Source: Limnoraphis robusta CS-951
GTDB taxonomy: Bacteria > Cyanobacteriota > Cyanobacteriia > Cyanobacteriales > Microcoleaceae
Length of the DNA: 33,013 nucleotides
Direction of reading: 5' to 3'
Assembly: GCF_000972705.2 (NCBI RefSeq)
Contig: NZ_LATL02000090.1
Location: 1 to 33,013, forward strand
Part shown: positions 7,935 to 14,769 of the stretch, piece after piece
How the letters are laid out: every line of letters begins with the position of its first letter
Position numbering within the stretch: position 1 is the first letter of the stretch
Made by a program: the position numbers and the translations under genes
Notes under the pieces: model-generated
Database searches by the model: none
What the model was told of the DNA's origin: nothing
What the model saw: the letters and a program-made list of their open reading frames with translations, nothing else

Positions 7935-8616
7935 TGGTTAAACGGGAAAGTTTTTGTTGCCAAAGCTGATCTATGGTAACAAACTTGTAGCCTTTTTCCA
8001 AGAGTTTTGGGATAATTGATTTGGCAGAAGCGGCGACATCCTGGCCGCCATCGTTGCCATCGTGTAAGACAATAATTGACCCGTTTGTTGTTTGTTGAAT
8101 AACACGATTGGTGACAATATTAACCCCTGGACGTACCCAATCTTCAGGAACGACTGTCCACATCACGGGACGATATCCCCATTGTTTTAATAGGGTTAAG
8201 ATTTTCGGGGTAAAAACACCATTGGGGGGACGAACATCGAGTAAAGAATTAGGATTAAGATCACTAATATTGATAATTTCTTGTTTGGTGTTTTCAAGAT
8301 CTTTTTGGAGTTGTTCATCGGTCATTTGATGAAACATTTGATGATAATATCCATGTAAACAAATCCAATGACCTTGTTGAATGACGGCTTGGGCAATTTT
8401 AGGATAGTTTTTCACCCAACAGCCTAACCAAAAAAAACTGGCTTTAATTTGATATTCGTCTAAGACGTTTAACAGGTCTAAAGTATAGACTGGATGCGGC
8501 CCATCGTCAAAGGTTAGGGCAATTTCAGCTTGGTTGATATCTCCTCGCCACAGACAATGAGGAAAGGCTGTTTTTAAAATGGGATGTAAAACGGGAAAGA
8601 AGGGTGCGAATTCCAT
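7912..8616 (-). CDS. Polysaccharide deacetylase (NodB homology, CE4)
   Basis: This 234-residue protein is a single NodB domain that removes N- or O-acetyl groups from polysaccharide or peptidoglycan with a metal ion. All motifs are visible: TFDDGP (35-40, catalytic base and metal aspartate), HGYYH (88-92, the metal histidines of motif 2, with G where S/T is usual), RPPNG (129-133), W/DW around 153-160 and LHDG (184-187). No convincing signal peptide or lipobox is present. The N-terminus (EFAPFFPVLHPILKTAFPHCLW) is hydrophobic but not a standard signal, so location is uncertain. The gene overlaps the start of the RTX gene by 23 nt, so the two are coupled. Confidence 0.9.
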   Translation of the reverse strand: MEFAPFFPVLHPILKTAFPHCLWRGDINQAEIALTFDDGPHPVYTLDLLNVLDEYQIKASFFWLGCWVKNYPKIAQAVIQQGHWICLHGYYHQMFHQMTDEQLQKDLENTKQEIINISDLNPNSLLDVRPPNGVFTPKILTLLKQWGYRPVMWTVVPEDWVRPGVNIVTNRVIQQTTNGSIIVLHDGNDGGQDVAASAKSIIPKLLEKGYKFVTIDQLWQQKLSRLTNGIKTRN

Positions 8617-8626
8617 TTTTATTGAA

Positions 8627-8638
8627 CGTTAATTAACG
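8627..8638. promoter_or_regulatory. 12-bp perfect palindrome upstream of the deacetylase
   Basis: CGTTAATTAACG is a perfect 12-bp palindrome, 10 nt from the deacetylase ATG and inside the divergent region shared with the flavoprotein gene. It could be an operator, or chance in AT-rich sequence. No clear ribosome binding site precedes the deacetylase. Confidence 0.25.
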
Positions 8639-8759
8639 GTTTATTTTTGAAGTCTGTGGATTGATTATAACATTTTTGCAAAGGATTAAAGCTTTTTGGT
8701 ATAATTTAAAAAAGATAAAATATCCAGGAGTTCATATCACTTTGTCTGAATTAAGTTCT

Positions 8760-10067
8760 ATGAAAGTTGTTGTTATTGGCGGTGGGGCTGCGGGTTTTTT
8801 TGGGGCGATTGCTTGTGCAAATACTCATCCCCATACTAAGGTTATTTTACTGGAAGCCGGACAGCAACCTTTAGCCAAAGTTCGTATCTCTGGCGGGGGA
8901 CGGTGTAACGTGACTCATGCTTGTTTTGATCCTGCCCAATTTGTACAGAATTATCCCAGAGGGGCGAAGGCGTTGCGAGGGGCTTTTAGTCGGTTTCAAG
9001 CCAAAGATACGGTTGAATGGTTTACTCAAAAAGGAGTGGAATTAAAAACAGAAGAAGATGGGCGAATGTTCCCGATAACAGATGATTCAGAAACGATTGT
9101 TAACTGTTTAATTCAATCTGCAAAACAAGCGGGGATTCAGATTAAAACTCAGGCGAGGGTGACTGAAATTCACGTGAATCAAAAAAATCACGATTTATCC
9201 ATAAACCCGGTTTCTGAAGGAAACTTAAAAACTTTCATCCCACATCATCAACAAGAAACCGGGTTTTTTAACAGAGAAAATTACTTTAAAATTATATTAA
9301 ACTCAGGAGAAATATTAACGGCTGATCGCCTATTATTGGCGACAGGAAGTAACCCTTCTGGTTATCGTTGGGCGCAACAATTGGGTCATCAAATTATCCC
9401 TCCGGTTCCTTCTCTGTTTACGTTTAATATTACTGATGAAAGATTGAAAGATTTAGCGGGAGTTTCGGTTAATTCTGCTAAAATAAAGTTACCAGAAGCG
9501 AAACTCGAACAAACAGGGCCATTACTGATTACCCATTGGGGGTTAAGTGGGCCTGCGGTGTTGAAATTATCGGCTTGGGGGGCGAGATTTTTACAAGATT
9601 GTCGCTATAAAACATCATTAATTGTTAATTGGCTACCTCTATCTAATCCTGAAGCCTTGCGAGAGGAATTGTTAGCAGTAAAATCTCAATTATCTCAACG
9701 GGTTGTTTCTTCGAGTTGTCCGGTATTAATTCCGCGTAGACTGTGGAAACAGTTAACTTTAGCGGTGGGAATTGATGAACAAAAACGCTGGGGTGAAGTT
9801 TCTAATAAAGTGATTAATCAACTCATTCAAGAATTAACTCAGGGAAAATTTCAAATCAACGGAAAAGGGGTTTTCAAGGAAGAATTTGTCACCTGTGGCG
9901 GTGTGAGTTTGAAAGAAGTTGATTTTAAAACAATGGAAAGCCGTTGTTGTCCGAATTTGTATTTTGCAGGTGAAATATTAGATATTGATGGCGTGACGGG
10001 GGGGTTTAATTTTCAAAGCGCTTGGACTACGGGTTGGTTAGCGGGTCAAGCGATGGGAAAATTTTAG
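8760..10067 (+). CDS. HI0933-family FAD-binding oxidoreductase
   Basis: 435 residues from ATG at 8760. The N-terminus (MKVVVIGGGAAGFFGA) is a dinucleotide-binding Rossmann motif, followed by ISGGGRCNVTHA and, near the end, LYFAGEILDIDGVTGGFNFQSAW. These mark the HI0933/YhiN/BaiN-like flavoprotein family, whose physiological substrate is mostly unknown. A TTG at 8742 is a serious alternative start because AGGAG (8726-8730) lies 11 nt before it; a TTG at 8661 is unlikely. Residues about 148-169 are encoded by a palindromic repeat (see separate entry) and look like an insertion, in line with a length somewhat above the roughly 400-residue norm. Strong hairpin terminator 18 nt after the stop. Confidence 0.9.
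   Translation: MKVVVIGGGAAGFFGAIACANTHPHTKVILLEAGQQPLAKVRISGGGRCNVTHACFDPAQFVQNYPRGAKALRGAFSRFQAKDTVEWFTQKGVELKTEEDGRMFPITDDSETIVNCLIQSAKQAGIQIKTQARVTEIHVNQKNHDLSINPVSEGNLKTFIPHHQQETGFFNRENYFKIILNSGEILTADRLLLATGSNPSGYRWAQQLGHQIIPPVPSLFTFNITDERLKDLAGVSVNSAKIKLPEAKLEQTGPLLITHWGLSGPAVLKLSAWGARFLQDCRYKTSLIVNWLPLSNPEALREELLAVKSQLSQRVVSSSCPVLIPRRLWKQLTLAVGIDEQKRWGEVSNKVINQLIQELTQGKFQINGKGVFKEEFVTCGGVSLKEVDFKTMESRCCPNLYFAGEILDIDGVTGGFNFQSAWTTGWLAGQAMGKF
9203..9266. repeat. Palindromic repeat inserted in frame in the flavoprotein gene
   Basis: AAACCCGGTTTCT (9203-9215) and its exact reverse complement AGAAACCGGGTTT (9254-9266) form a perfect 13-bp inverted repeat with a 38-nt spacer, all inside the coding region. 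The same 13-mer occurs again outside the gene at 10087-10099. The encoded stretch (NPVSEGNLKTF to QQETGFFN) is low in hydrophobic residues and reads like a surface loop. Confidence 0.8.
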
Positions 10068-10084
10068 ATAAGTAGGTAAACCTC

Positions 10085-10118
10085 AAAAACCCGGTTTCTT
10101 AAAAGTTACCGGGTTTTT
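10085..10118. terminator. Bidirectional terminator between convergent genes
   Basis: AAAAACCCGGT (10085-10095) pairs perfectly over 11 bp with ACCGGGTTTTT (10108-10118), leaving a 12-nt loop and a T-run in both directions. It sits between the flavoprotein stop (10067) and the HAD gene stop (10125). It contains the 13-mer AAACCCGGTTTCT also found inside the flavoprotein gene, so the terminator may have arisen from that dispersed repeat. Confidence 0.8.
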
Positions 10119-10124
10119 AAAAGT

Positions 10125-10865
10125 TTATAAGGTCTGAAGTTGAGGAATATCGAGATAATTGACTCCTTCTAGTTTACCGGAAATACAGGTTAACGGTTTA
10201 TCGACTTCGCCCAAATGATTAACGACTAAAACCGCATCTGAAAAGTCTTGATTTAGGGTATAATTATTAACAGTAACAATCGTTTTTAAACCCGCTTTTG
10301 TTGCTGCTTGTAAACCCTGATAAGAGTCTTCAAATACTAAACAATTTTCAGGAGGAAGGTCTAATTTTTGCAAAACATAGTTATAGATATCGGGGGCGGG
10401 TTTTTTGGCGGGAACAATATCTCCGGCGCCGATAACTTCAAACCAGTCAGGGTTAAGAGTTTTTTCGAGTAACGCCATCACGTTGGGTAAGGCGCTAGTT
10501 GTCGCAATGGCTAACCGTAACCCGGCGGTTTTTGCAGCTTCAATTAACCGTTTAACACCCGGACGTAAAGGAATGATACCGGATGCGAGTAAGTCGTGGT
10601 AATATTGATTTTTTAGGTGGTGTAAAGTGGTGATGAATTCGTCTATGTTTCTATCGGGTTTAAATTCAGGTTTGTATTGGTCTAAATAAAACCGAATGCG
10701 TTCTTTTCCACCTGGAACTTCTAACAATTCTCCATACAACTCAACTGACCAATTCCAAATCAGTCCTGTTTTAGCAAAAGCTTGATTAAACGCAATTCGA
10801 TGTCCGTCTCGTTCTGTTTCTGCTAAGGTGCCATCTACATCAAAAATTAATGCTTTTAATGCCAT
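10125..10865 (-). CDS. cbbY: HAD-IA phosphatase, CbbY-like
   Basis: This 246-residue protein is a haloacid-dehalogenase phosphatase with a C1 cap. Motif I is FDVDGT (residues 8-13) with nucleophile D9 and acid/base D11, motif II is ATTSA, and motif III is FEDSYQGLQAA. The stretch AETERDGHRIAFNQAF and the cap signature PGGKERIR are typical of CbbY, which in phototrophs dephosphorylates xylulose-1,5-bisphosphate, an inhibitor of Rubisco. Beta-phosphoglucomutase or another sugar-phosphate phosphatase is the alternative. It is the last gene of a minus-strand run with the small basic protein (21 nt upstream) and the MFS transporter. Confidence 0.8.
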   Translation of the reverse strand: MALKALIFDVDGTLAETERDGHRIAFNQAFAKTGLIWNWSVELYGELLEVPGGKERIRFYLDQYKPEFKPDRNIDEFITTLHHLKNQYYHDLLASGIIPLRPGVKRLIEAAKTAGLRLAIATTSALPNVMALLEKTLNPDWFEVIGAGDIVPAKKPAPDIYNYVLQKLDLPPENCLVFEDSYQGLQAATKAGLKTIVTVNNYTLNQDFSDAVLVVNHLGEVDKPLTCISGKLEGVNYLDIPQLQTL

Positions 10866-10886
10866 TTTAGTTGAAAAAATAACCGT

Positions 10887-11078
10887 TTAAATTTGAGGTT
10901 TAACGTCTTGATTGGGGATTTCGGGAGAGGGGAAACTTTGTTGGAGTTTGTAGCCTTGTTGTTCTATTGTTTCAACAAAATTTTTCGGGTCTGTTTCCGA
11001 GGAAGATTGAGGAAATTCTGCTGGAGGATTTTCTTTGGCTTGTTGACGCATTTTTTTTAGTTTAGCTTGTCGTCCCAT
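10887..11078 (-). CDS. Small basic N-terminus protein of unknown function
   Basis: 63 residues. The start is ATG at 11078, because GGAG lies 9 nt upstream of it on the minus strand. The alternative TTG at 11093 overlaps that ribosome binding site. The N-terminus (MGRQAKLKKMRQQAKE) is strongly basic and helical, and the rest is polar, acidic and proline-rich. No membrane segment or cysteine is present. The composition suggests a nucleic-acid- or ribosome-associated small protein. That role is inference. It lies 16 nt after the MFS gene and 21 nt before the HAD gene, so the three are probably one transcript. Confidence 0.65.
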   Translation of the reverse strand: MGRQAKLKKMRQQAKENPPAEFPQSSSETDPKNFVETIEQQGYKLQQSFPSPEIPNQDVKPQI

Positions 11079-11094
11079 GACGGGTTTCTCCAAA

Positions 11095-12348
11095 TTAGTG
11101 ATTAATTTTTTGACTGTCCATGATGCGATTTAAAACCTGTAAGATTAAAATCGCCACACTAATACTTGCCGCTAATCCTAACCAATAATTATACACAACG
11201 TCTGGGCTTTGATCAAGTACCCATCCCCCTAAAGGCGGCCCAATTAAATAACCAATTGCCCAACATTGGGCGTTAATGGCTAAGTAAATTCCTCGTAAAG
11301 ATTCCGGGGCTAAATCGGCAACGAGGGCGGAAGCAGAAGGGGTATAACTCACTGTTGCTATGGCTAATAGACTTAAGGCTAAAATGGCAAACAGCAGGTT
11401 ATTTTCTGCAACAATTCCGGTTAAACCAATCAGAATAAATCCGATTCCCCACAAACTTGCGGAAATCATTAAAGCTTGCGGACGAGTCCAACGACTGAGA
11501 AAATGAGCAATGGGTAATTGAGTGAGTACACATAAGGTTATATACCCGGCAAATAGATAACTAATTTTACCGGGAGAAAAACCGTTATTCACAAATTGAT
11601 TAAAGTAGAGAGGTATTGTACTATGAATCTGAGAGATATAAACAGTAAACATGATATTAATCAAAACAAACACCAACAAAGGTCGGTCACTCAGGGCGAG
11701 TAACCATTTTTGAGTGAGATTTTGTTCTTTTGAGTCTGTTGATGGGGGAGTATAGGTTTCTTGGATGGTTGCAAAAATAACGCCAAAAAACACTAAAAAC
11801 GATAACGCATCAACAATAAATAGAGTCCGATAAGCCCCTGTTGTCGAAATCACAATTCCGCCTAAAATAATCCCTAATTGTAAACCAATATTATCAGCAA
11901 GACGAGTTAAAGCAAAGGCTTGATTGCGGTTATCTCCTGTACTCAAATCAGCGACAACGGCTTCTGTTGCTGGCCAATACAATCCAATGCCTAATCCTAA
12001 AAATAAATTCCCTAAAACAACCGTTTTAAAATCGCTTGCACTTGCTAGAATAAAAGAAGATATCGCAGAAATTAAAGCCGAGAGTAATAACGTGCGACGC
12101 CGACCCCAAACTGGAGAATCAGAGAAAGAACCGCCCAGAATTCGCCCCAAAATACCTGAAATTTGAGCGCTTCCCAAACCAATTCCGACTGCTGTTGCCG
12201 ATAAACCAACTTGGTTGACAAAAAAAATCGGTGCATAGAATAATGTAAAACCTGTACCCGTTTGAGAAAGTAACCGACCAAAAGCTAGAACCCAGATTTG
12301 GGGATTAAGTGAGGGTAGCCAAGTTAATATTCGATTAAGGCATCCCAT
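11095..12348 (-). CDS. Major facilitator superfamily transporter
   Basis: This 417-residue polytopic membrane protein shows about 12 hydrophobic segments in two halves joined by a polar linker (IQETYTPPSTDSKEQNLTQK, around residue 200). The loop after TM2 has SDSPVWGRRRTLLLSA, a form of the MFS signature D-x-x-G-R-[RK]. It is probably a proton-coupled exporter of the drug/multidrug type; the substrate cannot be read from sequence. First gene of the three-gene minus-strand run and divergent from ruvA, with 71 nt between starts that must hold both promoters. Confidence 0.85.
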   Translation of the reverse strand: MGCLNRILTWLPSLNPQIWVLAFGRLLSQTGTGFTLFYAPIFFVNQVGLSATAVGIGLGSAQISGILGRILGGSFSDSPVWGRRRTLLLSALISAISSFILASASDFKTVVLGNLFLGLGIGLYWPATEAVVADLSTGDNRNQAFALTRLADNIGLQLGIILGGIVISTTGAYRTLFIVDALSFLVFFGVIFATIQETYTPPSTDSKEQNLTQKWLLALSDRPLLVFVLINIMFTVYISQIHSTIPLYFNQFVNNGFSPGKISYLFAGYITLCVLTQLPIAHFLSRWTRPQALMISASLWGIGFILIGLTGIVAENNLLFAILALSLLAIATVSYTPSASALVADLAPESLRGIYLAINAQCWAIGYLIGPPLGGWVLDQSPDVVYNYWLGLAASISVAILILQVLNRIMDSQKINH

Positions 12349-12419
12349 CGTTAAAAATCCCTATCTAAAAAAGTTATTGTCATTTATTTTAACATTTTTT
12401 TGCTCAAGGAGACTGAAGG

Positions 12420-13055
12420 ATGATTGGCTATTTAAAAGGAACAGTTGCAGCAATTCACAAAAATACGAACAATCGAGTCATCCTTTTGATAGAAACGAAT
12501 AATATTGGCTATGAAGTGCAGATTGTTCCTCGAATGATTACCCAGCTACCTGCGATTGGTGAGTCAATTCAAGTCTTTACCCATCTACAAACCCGCGAAG
12601 ATCAAATGGTGCTTTATGGCTTTTCAGCTATTGCTGAACGGGATTTATTTCGTCAGTTAATTAGTGTAAGTGGGATTGGAACTCAGTTAGCAATTGCTTT
12701 ATTAAATACGTTGGAATTACAAGAGTTAGTACAAGCTATTGTTGGTGAAAATACAAAAGTTTTAGCAAAAACGCCAGGAGTTGGAAGTAAAACGGCTCAA
12801 CGCATTGCATTAGAATTAAAAACAAAACTTGCTCAATGGCGGCAAGAAGCAGGACTCACAGCGATTGTTTCTTCTGGCTTAAGCGTCGAAATTCAAGAAG
12901 AAATTGAGATGACACTTTTAGCTTTAGGCTATACGGGTTCAGAAGTGATGCAAGCGTTACAAGCTTTGAGTCAAGAACAAAAGCTGTCCTCGCAAATCTC
13001 AACAGAAGAATGGATCAAAAAAGCAATTGCTTGGATGGCTCAAGAGTTAGGATAA
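12420..13055 (+). CDS. ruvA: Holliday junction branch-migration protein RuvA
   Basis: This 211-residue protein is near the normal RuvA length of about 200. RuvA binds the four-way junction as a tetramer and loads the RuvB motor. Domain I (OB fold) starts MIGYLKGTVAAI. Domain II holds two helix-hairpin-helix motifs, VSGIGTQLAIALL (about 79-91) and TPGVGSKTAQRIALEL (about 118-133). Domain III, which contacts RuvB, is the C-terminal three-helix bundle (EMTLLALGYTGSEVMQAL). AAGGAG at 12406-12411 is 8 nt before the ATG. ruvB is not adjacent, as is common in cyanobacteria. Confidence 0.97.
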   Translation: MIGYLKGTVAAIHKNTNNRVILLIETNNIGYEVQIVPRMITQLPAIGESIQVFTHLQTREDQMVLYGFSAIAERDLFRQLISVSGIGTQLAIALLNTLELQELVQAIVGENTKVLAKTPGVGSKTAQRIALELKTKLAQWRQEAGLTAIVSSGLSVEIQEEIEMTLLALGYTGSEVMQALQALSQEQKLSSQISTEEWIKKAIAWMAQELG

Positions 13056-13193
13056 ATACAGATGAAGCTATCAAATAAACAAGCGATTTAGATCCGCATC
13101 TGAAAACCCTTCTAAGAGGATCTGGCATCCGGTTCTGTGCAGCACGTATATCCTATGTAAATCAAGGGTTTTGGCGATATTCATTAACAGCAT

Positions 13194-13259
13194 TTTCACA
13201 CAAGCTTTACACAAGCTTTATAATTTTATCCAACCTTTTTACACAACCTTTACAGAGTA
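13194..13259 (+). promoter_or_regulatory. Array of 11-bp direct repeats before the polysaccharide locus
   Basis: CACAAGCTTTA occurs twice in perfect tandem (13199-13209, 13210-13220), and a one-mismatch copy, CACAACCTTTA, lies at 13242-13252. The 11-bp period is the geometry of response-regulator sites such as the Pho box (8-bp units 3 bp apart in cyanobacteria). The fit to the published Pho consensus is imperfect, and the 10-bp period of the RpaB HLR1 site does not fit. A weak -10 (TAAGAT, 13296-13301) lies downstream. The rest of 13056-13346 has a 6-bp inverted repeat (13090-13095 with 13118-13123) and nothing else clear. Confidence 0.45.
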
Positions 13260-13346
13260 ATCTATCTAAGGACTGATTTTTTTCACAATTCTGTTTAAGA
13301 TGATAGGGAGGAAACAACAAGACGAAAAATCGTTGTCTAAGGAACT

Positions 13347-14366
13347 ATGAGTAATAACGGTCAAGAGCCTAAGCTAACGATATCAATCATTATCCCGGTC
13401 TATAACGGTGGAGAAAAGTTTCAGCGATGTCTTGAGAGTTTGACAAAAACTTCTCTAAACCCCAACGAAGTCATTGTTGTCGCAGACGGAGATACCGATG
13501 GTTCTCACGCTTTAGCTGAGAAGTTCGGTGCAAAAGTCTTTCGGCTACCCAAAGCCGGAGGCCCCGCTAGAGCGCGTAATTTGGGGGCTAAAGCAGCAAC
13601 AGGTGATATTGTTTTCTTTGTGGATGCAGATGTCGAAATCTACCCAGACACAATTGAGAAAGTGGTCAAAACTTTCACGAACGAACCGAATTTATCGGCT
13701 CTAATTGGTTCCTACGATGATGCGCCGGGAGCGGATAATTTCCTCTCTCAATACAGAAATTTATTTCATCATTATACTCACCAAACAGGTAACGAAGAAG
13801 CATCTACATTTTGGGGAGCTTGCGGCGCTATTCGTCGAGAGATCTTCCTAGAAGTTGGCGGTTTTGATGAAAAATATCGTCTTCCCTGTATTGAAGATAT
13901 TGAACTCGGCTACCGCCTGAAAAAAGCAGGTTATCAAATTGGGTTGCGGAAAAATATCTTTGTTAAGCATCTCAAGGAATGGCGGCCTGTTTCCATGTTG
14001 AAAGCTGACTTTTTTTATCGAGCTTTGCCTTGGACTGCTTTAATTTTACGCGATCGCAAATTGAATAATGACTTAAATCTGCAATACTCTAGTCGCCTGA
14101 GTGTTGTCTTAGTTTATGCGAAAATCGGCGCATTATTAGCAGTGCCTTGGTTATCTCAAACCTCGATTATTGTCTGTTTATTTGCGATCGCTTTTCTGGT
14201 TTTGAATGCACCCGTTTACCAGTTTTTTCACAACAAACGAGGCTTTATTTTTGCCCTCAAAACAGTACCGTGGCACTGGTTTTACTATTTCTACAGTGGG
14301 CTAGCATTTGCGATTGGTTTAGTTCGTCATTGGTTTGAAGAAAATTGGACTTATCGCAAAGCTTGA
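13347..14366 (+). CDS. Family 2 glycosyltransferase with C-terminal membrane segments
   Basis: This 339-residue protein has a GT-A fold in the first about 230 residues: ISIIIPVYNGG (nucleotide-sugar binding start), GPARARNLGA, the DxD metal site DAD (93-95) and the acceptor region CIEDIELGYRLKKAG with the catalytic ED. After it come two or three hydrophobic stretches (VVLVYAKIGALLAVPWL, IIVCLFAIAFLVLNAP, FYYFYSGLAFAIGLV), so the enzyme is anchored in the cytoplasmic membrane. It probably adds a sugar to a lipid-linked acceptor. A short AAGGA (13339-13343) only 3 nt before the ATG suggests weak initiation. It has its own terminator right after the stop, so it may be a separate transcript from the rest of the locus. 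Confidence 0.9.
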   Translation: MSNNGQEPKLTISIIIPVYNGGEKFQRCLESLTKTSLNPNEVIVVADGDTDGSHALAEKFGAKVFRLPKAGGPARARNLGAKAATGDIVFFVDADVEIYPDTIEKVVKTFTNEPNLSALIGSYDDAPGADNFLSQYRNLFHHYTHQTGNEEASTFWGACGAIRREIFLEVGGFDEKYRLPCIEDIELGYRLKKAGYQIGLRKNIFVKHLKEWRPVSMLKADFFYRALPWTALILRDRKLNNDLNLQYSSRLSVVLVYAKIGALLAVPWLSQTSIIVCLFAIAFLVLNAPVYQFFHNKRGFIFALKTVPWHWFYYFYSGLAFAIGLVRHWFEENWTYRKA

Positions 14367-14368
14367 AG

Positions 14369-14391
14369 TCGTGATATCTCACGATTTTTTT
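14369..14391 (+). terminator. Rho-independent terminator after the first glycosyltransferase
   Basis: TCGTGA (14369-14374), loop TATC, TCACGA (14379-14384) and then seven T residues (14385-14391). It begins 2 nt after the stop codon. Confidence 0.8.
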
Positions 14392-14501
14392 GTGATCAAC
14401 TCAACTTGTAGAACTTGATCAAGACGACCTCACTACATTGAAGCGTAGATTATTACCCGTCTTGAGTTGAATCTAAATATTCGTTTGACCGGGGTGAATT
14501 T

Positions 14502-14526
14502 ACCAGTGGTTAAGCTTACTACTGGT
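14502..14526. promoter_or_regulatory. 25-bp imperfect palindrome / stem-loop
   Basis: ACCAGTGGT (14502-14510) pairs with ACTACTGGT (14518-14526) over 9 positions with one G-T wobble, loop TAAGCTT. No T-run follows, so it is not a standard terminator. It lies about 85 nt upstream of the -10 at 14610 and could be an operator. Function is unknown. Confidence 0.4.
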
Positions 14527-14609
14527 TTAAAGGGTGAGCGAATCATTATTTTTGAAGTTTTTTGTCTCAACTTTTCTGGAGTTTGCGAAATTCTGTTTTG
14601 AGCATCCTA

Positions 14610-14615
14610 TATAAT
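14610..14615 (+). promoter_or_regulatory. Consensus -10 (TATAAT) for the polysaccharide gene run
   Basis: TATAAT is a perfect -10 hexamer. No good -35 lies at 17 nt: the hexamer at 14587-14592 is GAAATT. The promoter may therefore need an activator. A start near 14622 would give a leader of about 150 nt before the ATG at 14770. Confidence 0.4.
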
Positions 14616-14769
14616 CACAGAGTTATTCTGAAACTCCAGAGAATATCTGGGTCTGAAATCAGGAACTCTACAGGCTTTAGATAGTGCTAAAGTGAGTGAA
14701 AATTCCATATTTTGGACAGAGGCATATTCCATATTTCACGTTCTACCAATATCTTCCAAAGGTCATCAA

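Larger units (their letters stand above)
14392..14769 (+). other. Intergenic region and long leader before the flavoenzyme gene
   Basis: 378 nt without a gene. TCAAGACG (14419-14426) and CGTCTTGA (14458-14465) form an 8-bp inverted repeat, and CAACTCAA (14397-14404) can pair with TTGAGTTG (14462-14469), overlapping it, so two exclusive folds are possible. A stem-loop at 14502-14526 and a perfect -10 at 14610-14615 follow (separate entries). An in-frame GTG at 14692 would extend the next protein by 26 residues, but the ribosome binding site favours ATG at 14770. Confidence 0.5.

Noticed and set aside
13194..13259. RpaB HLR1 box
   Set aside because: HLR1 units repeat with a 10-bp period; here the period is 11 bp, closer to Pho-type boxes.
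14692..14769. Longer N-terminus for the flavoenzyme from GTG at 14692
   Set aside because: The added 26 residues precede the FAD motif without any family feature, and AAAGG at 14758-14762 supports ATG at 14770.
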